Source: an uncultured Bdellovibrionales bacterium
GTDB taxonomy: Bacteria; Bdellovibrionota; FAC87; UBA2466
DNA length: 64,000 nucleotides
Assembly: GCA_937903155.1 (NCBI GenBank)
Contig: CALCZU010000132.1
Location: 1 to 64,000 of the forward strand
Reading direction: 5' to 3'
Below the pieces are notes generated by a model that saw nothing but the letters and a program-made list of their open reading frames with translations, was not told the DNA's origin and made no database searches. The position numbers and the translations under genes are program-made. Positions within the stretch are counted from its first letter, which is position 1. Every line of letters begins with the position of its first letter. Shown here in pieces: positions 35,324 through 44,331 of this stretch.

Positions 35324-35354
35324 CAATAAGTAGCCGACATATTTCAACTAAGGG

Positions 35355-36536
35355 ATGAAGATTCCCCTCCTGGATTTAAAAAAGCAGTACCAAACGCTTA
35401 AACCTGCGATTTTAAAAGCCATCGAAAACATCGTCGAAAGTGGCCATTTCATCATGGGCCCCGACATCGAAGCGTTCGAAAAAGAAGTCGCAGGTTACTT
35501 AGGGGTGAAGTACGCGTTGGGAGTGACGAGCGGAACCGATGCGCTTTACATGGCACTCAAATCTTACGAGATTGGACACGGCGATAAAGTCCTCACAACC
35601 CCTTTCACTTTTTTTGCAACCGCGAGCGCGATTTGTAATGCGGGAGCCGAACCTGTTTTCGCAGATATTTTAGAAGATACGTTTAATATCGATCCCGAAA
35701 AAGTAGAGGATGTTCTCAAACGCGACATCCATAAAAAAATTAAAGCCATGATGCCCGTGCATCTTTACGGACAAGCCGCCGAAATGGGTGCGTTGCAAAG
35801 CTTGGCACGCAAATACAATGTGAGAATCATTGAAGACGCCGCGCAATCGATCGGAACCACTTTCCAAGGAAAAATGACGGGAACTTTTGGCGGATACGGC
35901 TGTTTCAGTTTATTTCCGACAAAAAACTTAGGAGCCATGGGAGATGCGGGCTTCTTAACGACTCAAGATGAAGTGGCTTATCAGAAAGCAAAATTAATTC
36001 GCGTGCATGGCGGCGCAAAGCAATACCATCACGATATTATCGGAAGTAATTTTAGAATTGATACGATGCAAGCGGCAATCTTACGAGTAATGTTGCCGCA
36101 TCTTCCGACTTGGATCTCTGCTCGCCAGGGTCTCGCTCAGAAATACAATGAAGCGTTTGAAGAGATGACACCCCTTGTGACGGCTCCTAAAACAAGTCAG
36201 AACTCCAATCACACTTATCACCAATATACGATTCGGGTGCAAAACGGACTCAGAGATTCTTTAAAAGAACATCTCACGCAAAAAAATATCGCCTCTGCGA
36301 TCTACTATCCGATTCCTTGTCACTTACAAAAGGCGCTTTCGAATTTAGGTTATCAGCCCGGCAATTTCCCTGTGACTGAAAAAGCGTCCCAAGAAGTTTT
36401 AAGCTTACCCGTGTATCCGGTTTTAGAAGCTGCCGAACAACAATATGTAATCGATTCGATCAAAGAGTGGGCATCCCTGCAAACTCATCGCACGATGCCG
36501 TTAAGCAGAGACATCGGACAAAGTCCCGAAGCGTAG
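35355..36536 (+). CDS. DegT/DnrJ/EryC1/StrS sugar aminotransferase
   Basis: A 393-residue PLP enzyme of the DegT family that aminates keto-sugar nucleotides in surface polysaccharide or antibiotic sugar synthesis. It opens IPLLDLKKQYQTLKPAI with SGHFIMGPDIEAFE, the standard start; GVTSGTDALYMALKS is the cofactor phosphate loop, VRIIEDAAQSIGTTF holds the Asp, and LFPTKNLGAMGDAGFL the Schiff-base Lys. IRVHGGAKQYHHDIIGSNFRID is the usual Asn/Arg region. No other nucleotide-sugar gene is adjacent, so the product sugar is unknown. A repeat follows its stop. Confidence 0.92.
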   Translation: MKIPLLDLKKQYQTLKPAILKAIENIVESGHFIMGPDIEAFEKEVAGYLGVKYALGVTSGTDALYMALKSYEIGHGDKVLTTPFTFFATASAICNAGAEPVFADILEDTFNIDPEKVEDVLKRDIHKKIKAMMPVHLYGQAAEMGALQSLARKYNVRIIEDAAQSIGTTFQGKMTGTFGGYGCFSLFPTKNLGAMGDAGFLTTQDEVAYQKAKLIRVHGGAKQYHHDIIGSNFRIDTMQAAILRVMLPHLPTWISARQGLAQKYNEAFEEMTPLVTAPKTSQNSNHTYHQYTIRVQNGLRDSLKEHLTQKNIASAIYYPIPCHLQKALSNLGYQPGNFPVTEKASQEVLSLPVYPVLEAAEQQYVIDSIKEWASLQTHRTMPLSRDIGQSPEA

Positions 36537-36544
36537 AAACCCTT

Positions 36545-36580
36545 GTCATTGCGAGCGTCCGTAGCACGCGCGGCAATGAC
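36545..36580. repeat. Palindromic repeat unit, GAGCG sub-type
   Basis: GTCATTGCGAGCG...GCGCGGCAATGAC with outer arms GTCATTGC/GCAATGAC (36545-36552, 36573-36580) and the inner GTAGCACGCG segment seen in the GGTGCGTAGCACC sub-type. It separates convergent genes. Confidence 0.75.
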
Positions 36581-36604
36581 AGAATGCGCTCTCCATCAAA
36601 AAAG

Positions 36605-37576
36605 TTAAGTTGGAACGGTGCCGGGGACGATGATGCCTTTTTTCTTGAGGCGGTGATTCCAGTAGGCATCGAGGGACATTGCGACGATGATTGCGTAAGC
36701 CGATCCCCATAAAATATCTAAGATGTAGTGGTGATTTAAATACACGGCCGAAAAACACATCAATAAATAGTAAAGCGTTGTGAAGATTCTAAGCGATCCA
36801 AAACGGAACGCCCAATAAACAGAAATCAGTGGATAGGCGATATGCAGCGAGGGAATCGCTCCGTGCACATCCGCGCTGCGCCCGTAAAAGTTTGCAAAAA
36901 CCGGCAAGCCCACAAACTGATCAAAACGCACACAGCCGGCCAAGTTTGCGGGGACATCTAATCGCGCAGGTCCTAAACCATAAAGCGCCACATACCAAGG
37001 CGGCGAAGCCGCATACCAGTAGTAGGTCGAAAATCCGAGCATATTGACCCAAAAAAACGCCCACATGATTTGAGGCGATCGATAAAAAACCGAATGCGGG
37101 TGACAGATTTTTGTCCCCTTCCCCGAGAGCCAAAAGCGGTAATAGCCTGCGACGATAATGTAAACAGGCACAAAGATGATGTAAGCAATCCCGCAAATAA
37201 AATCGAGAAATCCTATCGTATGCTTTTGCCACCACTCATTGGGAGTTAAAACCCCTTCGAGTGTTTTAATTCCAAAGAAATATTTATCAAACTCATAAGG
37301 CTCGCGAACGTGAATGGGTCCCCGAATGAGGTCTGCGTAGTAGCGTTGAGTATCGTAAATAATCAGCATTAAAAAAAGCGGGAATAGAAAATCAAAAAGG
37401 GGACGCGTTTTTTTTCCCCCGTAATAGAGCAGTGTCGGAACAAGACCCATTAAAATAATCTCGGCCCGGATTCCGCTCGTTTTTGAAGAGATAAGGACGT
37501 TGGAGACTTTTCCGTCCAAAAAATAGATGAGACCCCAGTAAGCAAACATCAAAACAATGGGGAAAATCTTTTTCAC
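36605..37576 (-). CDS. Aur1/IPC-synthase-like PAP2 superfamily membrane enzyme
   Basis: A 323-residue integral membrane protein with about six helices. The PAP2-type active site is present in the Aur1 form: ADVHGAIPSLHIAYPL (S-L-H with catalytic His) and LNHHYILDILWG (H-x-x-x-D with the second His and Asp). Yeast Aur1 and bacterial relatives move a phosphoinositol head from phosphatidylinositol to ceramide or a similar lipid; an inositol phospholipid or glycolipid phosphotransferase is a fair guess. It starts six bases after the topoisomerase VI A stop and is probably co-transcribed with both topoisomerase genes, an unexplained pairing. Confidence 0.78.
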   Translation of the reverse strand: MKKIFPIVLMFAYWGLIYFLDGKVSNVLISSKTSGIRAEIILMGLVPTLLYYGGKKTRPLFDFLFPLFLMLIIYDTQRYYADLIRGPIHVREPYEFDKYFFGIKTLEGVLTPNEWWQKHTIGFLDFICGIAYIIFVPVYIIVAGYYRFWLSGKGTKICHPHSVFYRSPQIMWAFFWVNMLGFSTYYWYAASPPWYVALYGLGPARLDVPANLAGCVRFDQFVGLPVFANFYGRSADVHGAIPSLHIAYPLISVYWAFRFGSLRIFTTLYYLLMCFSAVYLNHHYILDILWGSAYAIIVAMSLDAYWNHRLKKKGIIVPGTVPT

Positions 37577-37582
37577 AATTTT

Positions 37583-38722
37583 TTAGATATAATTTTTTCT
37601 TTTGATTTTCTCAATGATGATTTTTTCGGGCATCGTGGGGTCGCGAGGATCGACCGTAAAGAAAGCTTGCTGCTCACAACGTCTTTTGTTTTTCAAAAGC
37701 CAATGAAGGATTTCGGAGAGTCCTTTATTCTTTTTGTCTTTAAAAAACGGATCGTTTTTCAGCGCATCCGCCGCTTTTTTAAGCGCTCGCGCCTCACCGA
37801 CATCGGTTTCTTTCACCGGATAGTCGTTGAGATCATACTTTTTGATATCTTCAGGCAAAACGCCCAAGAAGCGGACTTCGGGAGCGGAGAAATCTGAGTT
37901 TCGAATCAAGCTCGCAGCACTTCCGGCTTTCAGCGTTCTAAAAATATTTTGCATCGTATAGGCGTCCAGATCCCCGAAGAAGTAAATCGGAACATCTAAC
38001 TCATCTTGGATGAGCTTACACCAACCTCGAACCGCATTACTGGGAACCCCTTGGGCACCCATTAAAATGCAGTTGTTTCGTTTGCAAAATCCGTTTGAGA
38101 CGAACGTATTTGCGGTACCTTCGGATTCGACAACTAAGCAGAAGTCGATTTTTTTCTTCGCCTTTAATTTCAAACTTTGAGGGCGGTTTTTCGGTTGAAA
38201 CGGGGTCGTTCCAAGAGAACTTAAATCCACAACCGCTTTTCCACCATCGGGAAGCGTTTCTGTGACGACCAGCTGGTTCGAATACGTTTGGCCTCCGCGA
38301 TCATTGGCAAAACAATTTAATTCTTCACGGTAGCACTCAAGCATTTCGCAGATGAAATCGATGACAGAGTCACTCTCGGTCTGATCTAAAAAGTCGAGCG
38401 GTTTCAAAGCAGGATTATGCTTCACTTCACCTTTCGCGATGTAGTAAAGCTCACGCTTCGTATTGACCGCACCCGTTTCGAGGTTTCTTAAAAAAATCTC
38501 GAGAAGAAAAATCGCACGCGACATTTTTTGGACCGAGCTGACATTGAGTTCCGTGCGGACCATTTTATCGCCTGGGGTCAGGTATCCGACCTTAGGATTA
38601 TAATTCGAATTATCGAGAGAACATTTGACGGCTTCCATCACCGGACGCTTCGCATTTTCGAGATCCGTCAAAAGGCGGCTACAAAGATCTTTTGACATTT
38701 CTGGGATGGTTTCGTCTCTCAT
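37583..38722 (-). CDS. top6A: Topoisomerase VI subunit A (Spo11-like)
   Basis: A 379-residue catalytic subunit of a type IIB topoisomerase. The 5Y-CAP domain carries NTKRELYYIAKG, with the Tyr93-Tyr94 pair that includes the nucleophile linked to DNA 5' ends. The Toprim domain follows: Glu199 in CLVVESEGTANTF and Asp251/Asp253 in FFGDLDAYTMQNIF. With subunit B it makes an A2B2 enzyme that relaxes and decatenates DNA using ATP. It starts four bases after the B stop and ends near the Aur1-like gene. Topoisomerase VI is mainly archaeal and plant; a bacterial copy is uncommon. No truncation is seen. Confidence 0.93.
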   Translation of the reverse strand: MRDETIPEMSKDLCSRLLTDLENAKRPVMEAVKCSLDNSNYNPKVGYLTPGDKMVRTELNVSSVQKMSRAIFLLEIFLRNLETGAVNTKRELYYIAKGEVKHNPALKPLDFLDQTESDSVIDFICEMLECYREELNCFANDRGGQTYSNQLVVTETLPDGGKAVVDLSSLGTTPFQPKNRPQSLKLKAKKKIDFCLVVESEGTANTFVSNGFCKRNNCILMGAQGVPSNAVRGWCKLIQDELDVPIYFFGDLDAYTMQNIFRTLKAGSAASLIRNSDFSAPEVRFLGVLPEDIKKYDLNDYPVKETDVGEARALKKAADALKNDPFFKDKKNKGLSEILHWLLKNKRRCEQQAFFTVDPRDPTMPEKIIIEKIKRKNYI

Positions 38723-38726
38723 GACT

Positions 38727-40514
38727 CTAGTCTACTTTCTCAATTTGTTTCTTTTCAGTTTTCTTCTTCGGAGCCGGTTTCGCCTTTTTTTCTTTGATTT
38801 CGACGTCAGGCGTTTCCGCTTCGAGTTCCACCGGAGCTTCTTCTTTCGTCTCGTCTTCGTCTTTTTTGACGACCTGGAGTTTTCCGGACTTCTTCGCTTT
38901 TTCAGCGTGGACTTCGGCTTCTTCAAGCTGCTTTTTTGCGAGATTAATATCACGGCCCAAAAGCTTCACTAAACCTTCATTCGCCTTTTTCTTACGTGCC
39001 GCCGGCGCTTTGGTAATTCGGCAAAGACAGTCGACCAGAATCGGACAGAATTGCTCGATATGTCTTAACTTCTCTTCTAAATCGTTAGCCTTCGTTTCTT
39101 TACGAATATGCCGCGAAAGTCTTTGTCCGGCTTGAATCAATGTCCGGCGAATTTCTTCGACAAGCTCATCACTCGCATCGACCGTTTCTTTGGAAGCATT
39201 TTTAAATTTAATAAACGGCGAAACAAGACTGAGGGCAATCACGTAAGGCCCATTCGGAAGACTATCTTTAGGCTGTTGAAGGCCGTAAGCTCTCCAATTC
39301 ACAGTCTCAATTGCTTTGACCATCGCACAGGCCGATTTATCAAACTGTAAAGGGACGCGATTTGCAAAACGCAAAACCTGAACCGGAGGATCATTTCCCT
39401 CCGAACCATCGCGGACCAAATTCTTCAATCGCGCAATTGCAACTTCAACCGCCACCGGTTTGAAATCGCAAATCGTAGGTTTACGAGTCACGACCGAAAA
39501 GAAATCCACTTCGCCAAGACGTCGGACACTTTTCGAAAACGCTTCTTCACCAATAATCATGACTGAACGCGTACTCGGCGCCATGAGTTCTGTTTTGTGA
39601 ATCGCACCAAAAACTTCTTTGAATTGTAATTCACTTAACTTATCAATCGATTCATCCACATATTTTTTAGGAAGTCCGTTTTTAATAAACTCCTGAATCG
39701 TATTATCCGTAATGCGCGAAAAGGCTTTCTTCAGCCAAACCTTTAAAGTCACTCGCCCAAAGAGATGGGAAAAAGCAATAAACTCTCCCAACTTCATCGT
39801 GTGAGGATGAGGCTCCGTCGCCTCGGGAATGTCAGGCCCTTTATCGGTAACTCTCAGAATTTTCTGCTTGGGCTGATCGAGAAGTTTGTAAGTCAGATTG
39901 AGATGCGGATTTACAAGCGCGGTTCCATTCAAATAGGTAAGAAGACCGCCTTCTCCCTGCAACTGAATTCGTCCGTCAATTTCAAACTCAACGCTCACGC
40001 CATGGGGTCTGTCCCAAGTAATCGATTTTTTATCTTTTAATAAACCTTTATTGTTTTTAATATCGACTTCGACTCGCGCCGAAACCGCTTGCCGCATGCC
40101 CTTCGTCTTCGTGATGACGGTCGCTCCCTTTGCCGAAGTCAATTGCGCCCACGTCGTCGCCGCCGAAATCCCAATCCCCTGCTGCCCACGCGAACATCTT
40201 CCACGCCCAAATTTAGAACTCGCAAGGTACTCACCAAAAACTTTTGTCACTTCTTCTGCATCGAGTCCAGGACCATTGTCCGAGATCTTAATCCGAATCA
40301 AATCCGTATTTTTTAAAGTCCCTGTCCCAATTTTTTCGATGACGACATCAATCTCAGGCAGGATTTCGTGGTCTTCACAAGCATCCAAAGAGTTATCAAC
40401 CGCCTCTTTAAGCGTTGTCAGCACAGCTTTCGTAGGAGACGAAAACCCCACTTGCTGAAGATTCTTAGAAAAATATTCCGCAGTACTACTAGATGTAATT
40501 TTCTGTTTTGCCAC
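38727..40514 (-). CDS. top6B: Topoisomerase VI subunit B (GHKL ATPase)
   Basis: A 595-residue ATPase subunit. The Bergerat fold is complete: N box LKEAVDNSLDA (37-45, Asn41), G1 box SDNGPGL (78-84), G2 region SRGQQGIGISAATTWAQ (109-124). A helix-two-turn-helix and transducer domain follow to about 530, in which the switch Lys is expected. The last 50-60 residues are a low-complexity Lys/Glu/Pro tail (EEAPVELEAETPDVEIKEKK) not found in archaeal proteins. ATP-driven dimerisation captures a second DNA duplex. GTG start with AAGGA about 11 bases upstream. It is the first gene of top6B-top6A-Aur1-like. Confidence 0.93.
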   Translation of the reverse strand: MAKQKITSSSTAEYFSKNLQQVGFSSPTKAVLTTLKEAVDNSLDACEDHEILPEIDVVIEKIGTGTLKNTDLIRIKISDNGPGLDAEEVTKVFGEYLASSKFGRGRCSRGQQGIGISAATTWAQLTSAKGATVITKTKGMRQAVSARVEVDIKNNKGLLKDKKSITWDRPHGVSVEFEIDGRIQLQGEGGLLTYLNGTALVNPHLNLTYKLLDQPKQKILRVTDKGPDIPEATEPHPHTMKLGEFIAFSHLFGRVTLKVWLKKAFSRITDNTIQEFIKNGLPKKYVDESIDKLSELQFKEVFGAIHKTELMAPSTRSVMIIGEEAFSKSVRRLGEVDFFSVVTRKPTICDFKPVAVEVAIARLKNLVRDGSEGNDPPVQVLRFANRVPLQFDKSACAMVKAIETVNWRAYGLQQPKDSLPNGPYVIALSLVSPFIKFKNASKETVDASDELVEEIRRTLIQAGQRLSRHIRKETKANDLEEKLRHIEQFCPILVDCLCRITKAPAARKKKANEGLVKLLGRDINLAKKQLEEAEVHAEKAKKSGKLQVVKKDEDETKEEAPVELEAETPDVEIKEKKAKPAPKKKTEKKQIEKVD

Positions 40515-40854
40515 GCTGCAAGAAATCCTTAAGTTGTAACGAGCTATTTATTTGAATGTGCTCTAACCATTAAATGTACGAGGGAACACGGAAAATGTCC
40601 AGACAAAGGAAAAAACCTGCCTGCCCCGCCTCGGAATGGTTAAAGGAAAAACTATTAGAAACCTTTCAGAAAGAAGAGACGTGCGGGTCCTGTCAGCTGC
40701 GTCCGATCCCACTGTCTCTTCGCGCGTTCAATCTGGTGCTGCGAAATGCAGTAGATTGAATAAGCGAAGAGACAGTGGGATCTAACGCAGCTCACAGGAC
40801 CCGCACTCTTTTCCAACAGAAAAGTTTGTGATGGCCCCGTTCCTTTGAACTTTC
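40515..40854. other. 340-base intergenic region between top6B and gltA
   Basis: This is the only gap above 300 bases. It holds the start region of top6B (40515-40570), a short plus-strand ORF (40595-40759: 54 codons after GAGGGA, running into the hairpin), the long hairpin at 40681-40806, and 48 bases before the gltA stop. On composition the ORF's first half (MSRQRKKPACPASEWLKEKL) looks protein-like but its second half is hairpin sequence, so it is not called as a gene. Confidence 0.6.
40681..40806. repeat. 126-base near-perfect hairpin (43-bp arms)
   Basis: Arms 40681-40723 and 40764-40806 are inverted copies with three mismatches in 43 positions. Inside, TTCAATCT/AGATTGAA and CTGC-GAAAT-GCAG continue the pairing, so nearly the whole 126 bases form one stem with a tiny loop. 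T-rich stretches flank it on both strands (CTCTTTT after 40806; GTCTCTTCTTTC on the minus strand). It does not belong to the dispersed TTGCGAGG family. It may be an oversized terminator for gltA, a structured RNA, or a non-autonomous palindromic element. Confidence 0.85.
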
Positions 40855-42150
40855 TTACTTTCCGGTTCGCTGCGCTGCCGGGACGTAGTCGGTTTCGCGC
40901 GAGCCGGTGTAGATTTGGCGTGGGCGGCCGATTTTTGAGTCTGGGGTTTCGACCATTTCTTTCCATTGGGCTATCCAGCCGGGGCAGCGTCCGATGGCGA
41001 ACATGACGGTGAACATGTTTGTTGGGATTCCGATCGCTCGGTAGATGATGCCGGAATAGAAGTCGACGTTTGGATAGAGTTTTCTGGAGACGAAGTATTC
41101 GTCTTTTAAGGCGACTTCTTCGAGTTCCTTTGCGTATTCGAGAAGTGGATCGTGGATTCCGAGTTTTGTTAAGATCGTATCGCAGGAGCGTTTGATGATT
41201 TTGGCTCGAGGATCGAAGTTTTTGTAGACGCGGTGGCCGAAGCCCATGAGTCTCGCGCCGCCCTCTTTGTTTTTTACTTTATCGACGAATTTTTTGACGC
41301 TATCGCCGGAATCTTTAATTCCTTGGAGCATCTCTACCACTTCTTGGTTTGCTCCCCCGTGTAATGGGCCCCAGAGTGCGGAAATTCCTGCCGAGACGGA
41401 GGCGTATAAGTTTGCGCGACTGCTGCCGACTAATCTTACCGTCGATGTGGAGCAGTTTTGTTCGTGATCGGCGTGCAGGATTAAAAGAAGATCAAGCGCT
41501 TTTGCGACTTCGGGATCGACGTAATATTCTTCAGCGGGGACTGCGAACATCATTTTTAAGAAGTTCGAGCAGTAGTCTAAGCTATTCGTTGGGTAAACGA
41601 ACGGTTGGCCGATCGATTTTTTGTACGAGAATGCGGCAATCGTTGGAATTTTTGCGAGCAATCTGAAAATAGAAAGTTCGACGTCGATGGTGTCGCTTGA
41701 GTTGAGCGAGTCTTGATAAAACGTCGAGAGCGTGCTGATGGCGGACGAAAGCGTTGCCATCGGATGCGCATCTCTTGGGAAGCCGTCGTAAAAACGCTTC
41801 ATGTCTTCGTGAAGCATGGTGTGACGGGTGAGATTTGTCGAAAATTTTTCGAGTTCGTGTTGGAGGGGGAGCTTTCCGAAAATGAGAAGATACGCTGTTT
41901 CTAAGAACGTTGAATTTTCTGCGAGTTGTTCGATGGGAATTCCGCGGTAGCGTAAAATTCCTTTTTCGCCATCCAAGAAGGTAATGCCGCTCGTGCAAGC
42001 GCCCGTATTCATGTAACCGCTGTCGAGAGTGACGTGGCCTGTGAGATCTCTCAGCTTTCGGATATCGATGGCGCGTTCGCCTTCGGAGCCCTCATAGATA
42101 GGAAGTTCAATTTCTTTTCCATCTAAGATTATTTTTGCCGTCTTTGCCAT
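40855..42150 (-). CDS. gltA: Citrate synthase
   Basis: A 431-residue type II (hexameric-class) citrate synthase, joining acetyl-CoA and oxaloacetate at the entry of the TCA cycle. Catalytic residues are seen in context: ILHADHEQNCSTSTVRLVGSS, GPLHGGANQEVVEML with the first catalytic His, GFGHRVYKNFDPRAKI with the second His, and NVDFYSGIIYRAIGIP with the Asp. The opening ILDGKEIELPIYEGSEGERAID matches GltA. AGAGG stands five bases before the ATG at 42150; a GTG six bases upstream overlaps the ribosome-binding site. proC is 42 bases upstream on the same strand. Confidence 0.97.
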   Translation of the reverse strand: MAKTAKIILDGKEIELPIYEGSEGERAIDIRKLRDLTGHVTLDSGYMNTGACTSGITFLDGEKGILRYRGIPIEQLAENSTFLETAYLLIFGKLPLQHELEKFSTNLTRHTMLHEDMKRFYDGFPRDAHPMATLSSAISTLSTFYQDSLNSSDTIDVELSIFRLLAKIPTIAAFSYKKSIGQPFVYPTNSLDYCSNFLKMMFAVPAEEYYVDPEVAKALDLLLILHADHEQNCSTSTVRLVGSSRANLYASVSAGISALWGPLHGGANQEVVEMLQGIKDSGDSVKKFVDKVKNKEGGARLMGFGHRVYKNFDPRAKIIKRSCDTILTKLGIHDPLLEYAKELEEVALKDEYFVSRKLYPNVDFYSGIIYRAIGIPTNMFTVMFAIGRCPGWIAQWKEMVETPDSKIGRPRQIYTGSRETDYVPAAQRTGK

Positions 42151-42192
42151 AGTCACCTCTTTTTGGAAAGTTTCAATTTTCTTAAACTTGTT

Positions 42193-43017
42193 TTAAAGCT
42201 TTGCGAGCTTCGCCAAACTCTTCGCCCGTTTTGTGGCCTGCACAACCGCTTTAATAAGTGTAACACGAAGCTTTCCATCTTCGAGTTCCATTAACCCATC
42301 AATAGTACAGCCGGCGGGCGTGGTCACTTCATCTTTGAGTGCCGCAGGGTGCTTACCCGTTTCAATGAGCATCTTCGCCGCCCCTAAAACCGTGTGGGCC
42401 GCGAGTTTCGTCGCCAAATCTCTCGGCAAACCGACTTTAATTCCGCCATCCGTCAAAGATTCTAAAACCATGTAGATATATGCCGGGCCGCAGCCACTTA
42501 AACCGGTAACCGCATCCATGTGTTTCTCATCAGCTGCGACTAAACTACCCAACGGATCAAAAATCATTTTCGCAATTTCGGCACTCTTTGAATTGGCGTT
42601 TTTTCCTAAGCAGAATGCGGTGATCCCCGCGCCCACAAAGGCTGGCGTGTTGGGCATCGCGCGAATGACGGCAACTTTTTTGGTAATTTTATTTTCCATT
42701 TCCCAAGTGGAAATACTGGCCACGATTGAGACGAGCGTTTTTTCAGGCGTTAGGCTCGGACCGATTTCGGTGAGAACTTCCCCGATATTCTGCGGTTTGA
42801 CCGCGAGCAAAATAATATCGCAGTCTTTAACGAGCTCCAGATTGGATTTTTTGCGGGTAATTTTTAAAGATTTCTCTAAATCATGCGAAGACTCAGCGTG
42901 TCGTGTCGTAAAAGCGACTTGAGAACTGGTAAATTGCGAAGATTCTAAAAGGCCAGTGACAATGCACTGCCCCATCCGTCCCAATCCAATGATGCCGACT
43001 TTTAATGCCTTAGACAT
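42193..43017 (-). CDS. proC: Pyrroline-5-carboxylate reductase
   Basis: A 274-residue ProC, reducing pyrroline-5-carboxylate to proline with NADPH. Rossmann motif KVGIIGLGRMGQCIVTGLL at the start, DIILLAVKPQNIGEVL, VIRAMPNTPAFVGAGITAF and the highly conserved C-terminal VTGLSGCGPAYIYMVLESLTDGG and TTPAGCTIDGLMELE. The start at 43017 is where homology begins; an ATG 36 bases upstream is open. TAGCCT lies seven bases before the ATG, so leaderless initiation is possible. It may be co-transcribed with gltA. Confidence 0.95.
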   Translation of the reverse strand: MSKALKVGIIGLGRMGQCIVTGLLESSQFTSSQVAFTTRHAESSHDLEKSLKITRKKSNLELVKDCDIILLAVKPQNIGEVLTEIGPSLTPEKTLVSIVASISTWEMENKITKKVAVIRAMPNTPAFVGAGITAFCLGKNANSKSAEIAKMIFDPLGSLVAADEKHMDAVTGLSGCGPAYIYMVLESLTDGGIKVGLPRDLATKLAAHTVLGAAKMLIETGKHPAALKDEVTTPAGCTIDGLMELEDGKLRVTLIKAVVQATKRAKSLAKLAKL

Positions 43018-43075
43018 GTCGCATAGGCTACCAAAGATAAAAATGGAAGCCAAGCGAAGTAGCTCGCGGAGGATT

Positions 43076-43103
43076 CCGTCGTTGCGAGGAGCGTAAGCGA
43101 CGA
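43076..43103. repeat. Single unit of the dispersed repeat
   Basis: CCGTCGTTGCGAGGAGCGTA then AGCGACGA, one half-element just downstream of the stop of the gene ending at 43105 and upstream of proC. Confidence 0.8.
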
Positions 43104-43104
43104 C

Positions 43105-44331
43105 TTATTTAAGCGAAATCACACGCAGCGTGTTTGTTTGAAGATTGATTTCACCTGTGGGCGACGTCGAATATTTTTCGTGTCGAATTTCGAATGCTTT
43201 TACGAGTTGGCCCGAATCGTAAGTCCGCGTCGAAGAAAACTCATGTGTGACGCCAGAGTTTTTCACTTTCCCGCGGAGTCGACTAAACCAAACAGGTTTT
43301 CCTAAGACTTCGTCTTCGCGATTCTGCAAAAGAACGCACTCGCTAAAATTCGGTTTGGGTTTAAAGACCGGAACAATCACGCCCGACGAATCGGAAATGA
43401 CAGGCGCTACGCCGAGTTTCATTTTGTCGTAAGTTAAATATAAAACCTCTTCGGATCCTTGAGAACTTCCTTCTTCAATTTTTCGAGTGACTTTGAGGGT
43501 GATTGTTTTGTCATTTTGATTTTCAAACTCAAATGTCAGATAAGCGCGTGCAACATTGTCCTGAATCAGAGGTTCTTCAGTCGTCAACTCAAAGACCACT
43601 CGATTGCTCTTGGTCCAACTTAAGGGATTCAGATTCAAGACCCCCGAATTGAGCCCTGGATAAAAATTGGCGTTCGCGCAATCGAGATCCATAAGATTCA
43701 ATTCTTCCACTTTGCGTTGATACTCTGCTTGATCCATGTAATCGGCATGCCGAGAACTCATGAGTCCAACGTAGATGCGAGACAGAATCGAATTTTTTTG
43801 TCCTAACTGAGTCGCATCGTAATAAACAATCTCATGCAGAATCAATGCGGCTCGACTGTCGTCAGTCAGAAGACTGTTATCCCAAAGATCTTTATTCACG
43901 AGATAAATTCGGTCTTCCGGAACGCGCTTTGTTCTCCGCGCAGCGAGTTGCTCGATGGTGCAACCGGGCTCTAGAGGTACAAAACCGAAATCGTCTGTAC
44001 TGGGAATAATGACTTTCTCGGTGAAGGTCACGTTGTTGAAAAAATCATTCGCTTTGATTCGATAGCGACGCGCTCGGACCGGATCGAACCTCTCGATTCG
44101 GGCGAGCAGAATTTCGAGCTTTGAATAAATCGACAGTTCTTTTCCGCCAATCTCGACGTCGAGACTTCGGAATCTATTTTCAAATAAATCCAAAAGTTCA
44201 ATCGATTTAACCTGCTGAGAAGAGTCTCGACAAACCACGATACCGCCACCGCTCCCGCGGTCATTTCCGGCAAAAGTTGAACCTGCGAAAACTCCGAACC
44301 AGAATAGAATTCCAATAAATCGACTTGTCAT
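43105..44331 (-). CDS. Secreted protein of unknown function (GGGIVVC type)
   Basis: A 408-residue exported protein. Signal peptide TSRFIGILFWFGVFAGSTFA, then NDRGSGGGIVVCRDS, IELLDLFENRF and a central AALILHEIVYYD. This combination (GGxVVC, E-x-x-D-L-x-E, L-H-E-x-x-Y/H) recurs in secreted families of predatory bacteria; the His-Glu pair recalls a metallopeptidase but the second His of HExxH is replaced by Tyr, so catalysis is doubtful. The C-terminal third is beta-rich. It overlaps the TIGR02147 regulator by four bases. Confidence 0.72.
   Translation of the reverse strand: MTSRFIGILFWFGVFAGSTFAGNDRGSGGGIVVCRDSSQQVKSIELLDLFENRFRSLDVEIGGKELSIYSKLEILLARIERFDPVRARRYRIKANDFFNNVTFTEKVIIPSTDDFGFVPLEPGCTIEQLAARRTKRVPEDRIYLVNKDLWDNSLLTDDSRAALILHEIVYYDATQLGQKNSILSRIYVGLMSSRHADYMDQAEYQRKVEELNLMDLDCANANFYPGLNSGVLNLNPLSWTKSNRVVFELTTEEPLIQDNVARAYLTFEFENQNDKTITLKVTRKIEEGSSQGSEEVLYLTYDKMKLGVAPVISDSSGVIVPVFKPKPNFSECVLLQNREDEVLGKPVWFSRLRGKVKNSGVTHEFSSTRTYDSGQLVKAFEIRHEKYSTSPTGEINLQTNTLRVISLK

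Noticed and set aside
40595..40759. 54-codon ORF after GAGGGA in the top6B-gltA gap
   Set aside because: The first 25 codons look protein-like but the rest is the sequence of the long hairpin arm, so it is more likely chance or a truncated relic.
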